A DNA stretch of 6,864 nucleotides, from assembly GCA_017466965.1 (NCBI GenBank), contig JAFTTD010000377.1, positions 1 through 6,864 on the forward strand. Direction: 5' to 3'. The stretch comes from Bacteroidaceae bacterium (GTDB lineage: Bacteria; Bacteroidota; Bacteroidia; Bacteroidales; Bacteroidaceae). The notes under the pieces are model-generated. The model saw nothing but the letters and a program-made list of their open reading frames with translations. It ran no database searches and was not told the DNA's origin. Shown in pieces: positions 5,822 to 6,864 of the stretch (positions are counted from its first letter, which is position 1; the number at the start of each line of letters is the position of its first letter). The position numbers and the translations under genes were made by a program.

Positions 5822-6864
5822 ATGTTAAAAGGACTTAACAGTGTAGAAGTGCAGGAGAGCCGTAAAAAATATGGCGAAAACATATTAACTCCGAAGGATA
5901 AAATTCCGGTTTGGAAGAAATTTTTATGTAAGTTTACTGATCCGCTGATAATCATTCTGTTAGTTGCGGGTGTGCTGTCATTAGGTATTTCGTTTTATGA
6001 ATATATAGGACTTGATGAAGAATCAACAGTCTTCTTTGAGCCAATAGGCATATTTGTGGCGATATTTCTTGCTACAGGACTATCTTTCTTTTTTGAACTT
6101 AAAGCAGACAAGGAGTTTACTTTTCTCAATCAGGTTAATGATGATGAACCTGTCAAGGTTGTTAGAGAAGGTAAAATAACAGAAGTTCCACGAAGGGATG
6201 TTGTTGTTGGAGATGTGGTGATTGTGAATGCAGGTGATGAAATTCCTGCAGATGGAAATCTTGTTGAGGCCGTGTCGTTGTCAATAGACGAATCGTCTTT
6301 GACAGGCGAGCCTGTTTGCAGGAAGACAGTTAAGACTTCTGATTTTGATTCTAATGCTACATATCCGTCAAACAGGCTTCTTAGGGGTACAAATGTAATG
6401 GAAGGGCATGGTGTATATGTAGTAGATTTAGTAGGTGATTCTACTGAAAACGGAAAAGTATTTAAAGAAGCGCAGATTGATTCTTCAGTCAAGACCCCTC
6501 TAAATGAGCAACTTGAAAGACTTAGTAAACTCATTACTAAGGCAAGTTATGTACTTGCTGCCCTTATAATATTAGGTAAAATATATGTATATGTAAGTAA
6601 TTCGGGCCTATCGTTATCAGAGTTGTTTGTAGGTAAGGAATTTGTTCATTTCTTAGCTTATTTGCTCAATACACTTATGCTTGCAGTTACGCTTATAGTT
6701 GTAGCAGTGCCAGAAGGTTTGCCTATGGCTGTTACTTTAAGTTTGGCATATAGCATGAGACGAATGTTGCGTACAAATAATCTTGTCAGAAAAATGCACG
6801 CTTGCGAAACTATGGGAGCGACAACGGTTATCTGTACTGACAAAACGGGAACATTGACACAGAA
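5822..6864 (+). CDS. Calcium-transporting P-type ATPase, PMCA type, N-terminal part (runs off the right edge)
   Basis: Type IIB P-type ATPase that uses ATP to pump calcium out across the inner membrane. The window holds 347 codons, roughly 40% of the usual 850-900. Visible in order: a cation-ATPase N-terminal region (EVQESRKKYGENILTPK, 9-25), membrane helices 1 (41-58) and 2 (72-92), the actuator domain with PADG (142-145) and TGEP (161-164), helix 3 (242-258), helix 4 (276-296) leading into the PEGLP ion-site motif (297-301, Glu298), MHACETMGATTVICTDKTGT with the phosphorylated Asp340, and then the edge. The segment after PEGLP (MAVTLSLAYSM, then NNLVRKMHACETMG) closely follows eukaryotic PMCA pumps, which favours calcium. 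There is no long regulatory N-terminal extension. ATG 5822 begins right at the family N-terminus, with no Shine-Dalgarno. The lipoprotein stop is 149 bp upstream; a functional link is not evident. Confidence 0.92.
   Translation, partial: MLKGLNSVEVQESRKKYGENILTPKDKIPVWKKFLCKFTDPLIIILLVAGVLSLGISFYEYIGLDEESTVFFEPIGIFVAIFLATGLSFFFELKADKEFTFLNQVNDDEPVKVVREGKITEVPRRDVVVGDVVIVNAGDEIPADGNLVEAVSLSIDESSLTGEPVCRKTVKTSDFDSNATYPSNRLLRGTNVMEGHGVYVVDLVGDSTENGKVFKEAQIDSSVKTPLNEQLERLSKLITKASYVLAALIILGKIYVYVSNSGLSLSELFVGKEFVHFLAYLLNTLMLAVTLIVVAVPEGLPMAVTLSLAYSMRRMLRTNNLVRKMHACETMGATTVICTDKTGTLTQ

Noticed and set aside
6130..6534. Minus-strand 134-codon frame opposite the ATPase
   Set aside because: It lies wholly antisense to well-conserved actuator-domain sequence and is rich in Ser and Thr, typical of a shadow frame.

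Overview
This is an AT-rich chromosomal window with the hallmarks of a Bacteroidales bacterium, possibly of the Prevotella group (the genus is a guess). The evidence is: genes with no Shine-Dalgarno sequence but with TAnnTTTG-type -7 boxes; a glycosyltransferase N-terminal region of a type I know from Bacteroidetes; a secreted bleomycin-hydrolase-like peptidase; and an S41/PDZ lipoprotein.

Layout. Positions 1-684 (minus strand) hold the N-terminal 228 codons of a glycosyltransferase that runs off the left edge. Just upstream of it, on the same strand, is a possible 52-residue single-pass membrane peptide (692-850) that would need a TTG start. Reading the other way, an NhaC-family sodium antiporter (about 1017-2489) and a secreted C1B aminopeptidase (2510-3901) lie 20 bp apart. 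They form a likely two-gene transcription unit ending at a clear intrinsic terminator (3948-3985). A 475-bp gap follows. It contains two small hairpins, the terminator, a 22-bp tandem repeat array (4010-4080), a minus-strand 45-codon ORF that ends next to the array, and a good Bacteroidetes-type promoter (4249-4256). That promoter drives an S41-like lipoprotein (4377-5672). After a 149-bp spacer, a PMCA-type calcium P-type ATPase begins at 5822 and leaves the window just after its DKTGT phosphorylation motif.

How the genes work together. The antiporter and the secreted aminopeptidase may be co-transcribed, but nothing shows that they share a pathway. The lipoprotein and the ATPase lie on the same strand with a gap large enough for separate promoters. 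The window is mostly ordinary housekeeping and envelope genes, and I see no defence, CRISPR, phage or secondary-metabolite system.

The points that best merit a second look are three. The S41 lipoprotein appears to have lost both its catalytic serine and its lysine, which would make it a pseudo-protease. The repeat array plus small ORF may be a recurring intergenic element. The small membrane peptide sits directly ahead of the glycosyltransferase.
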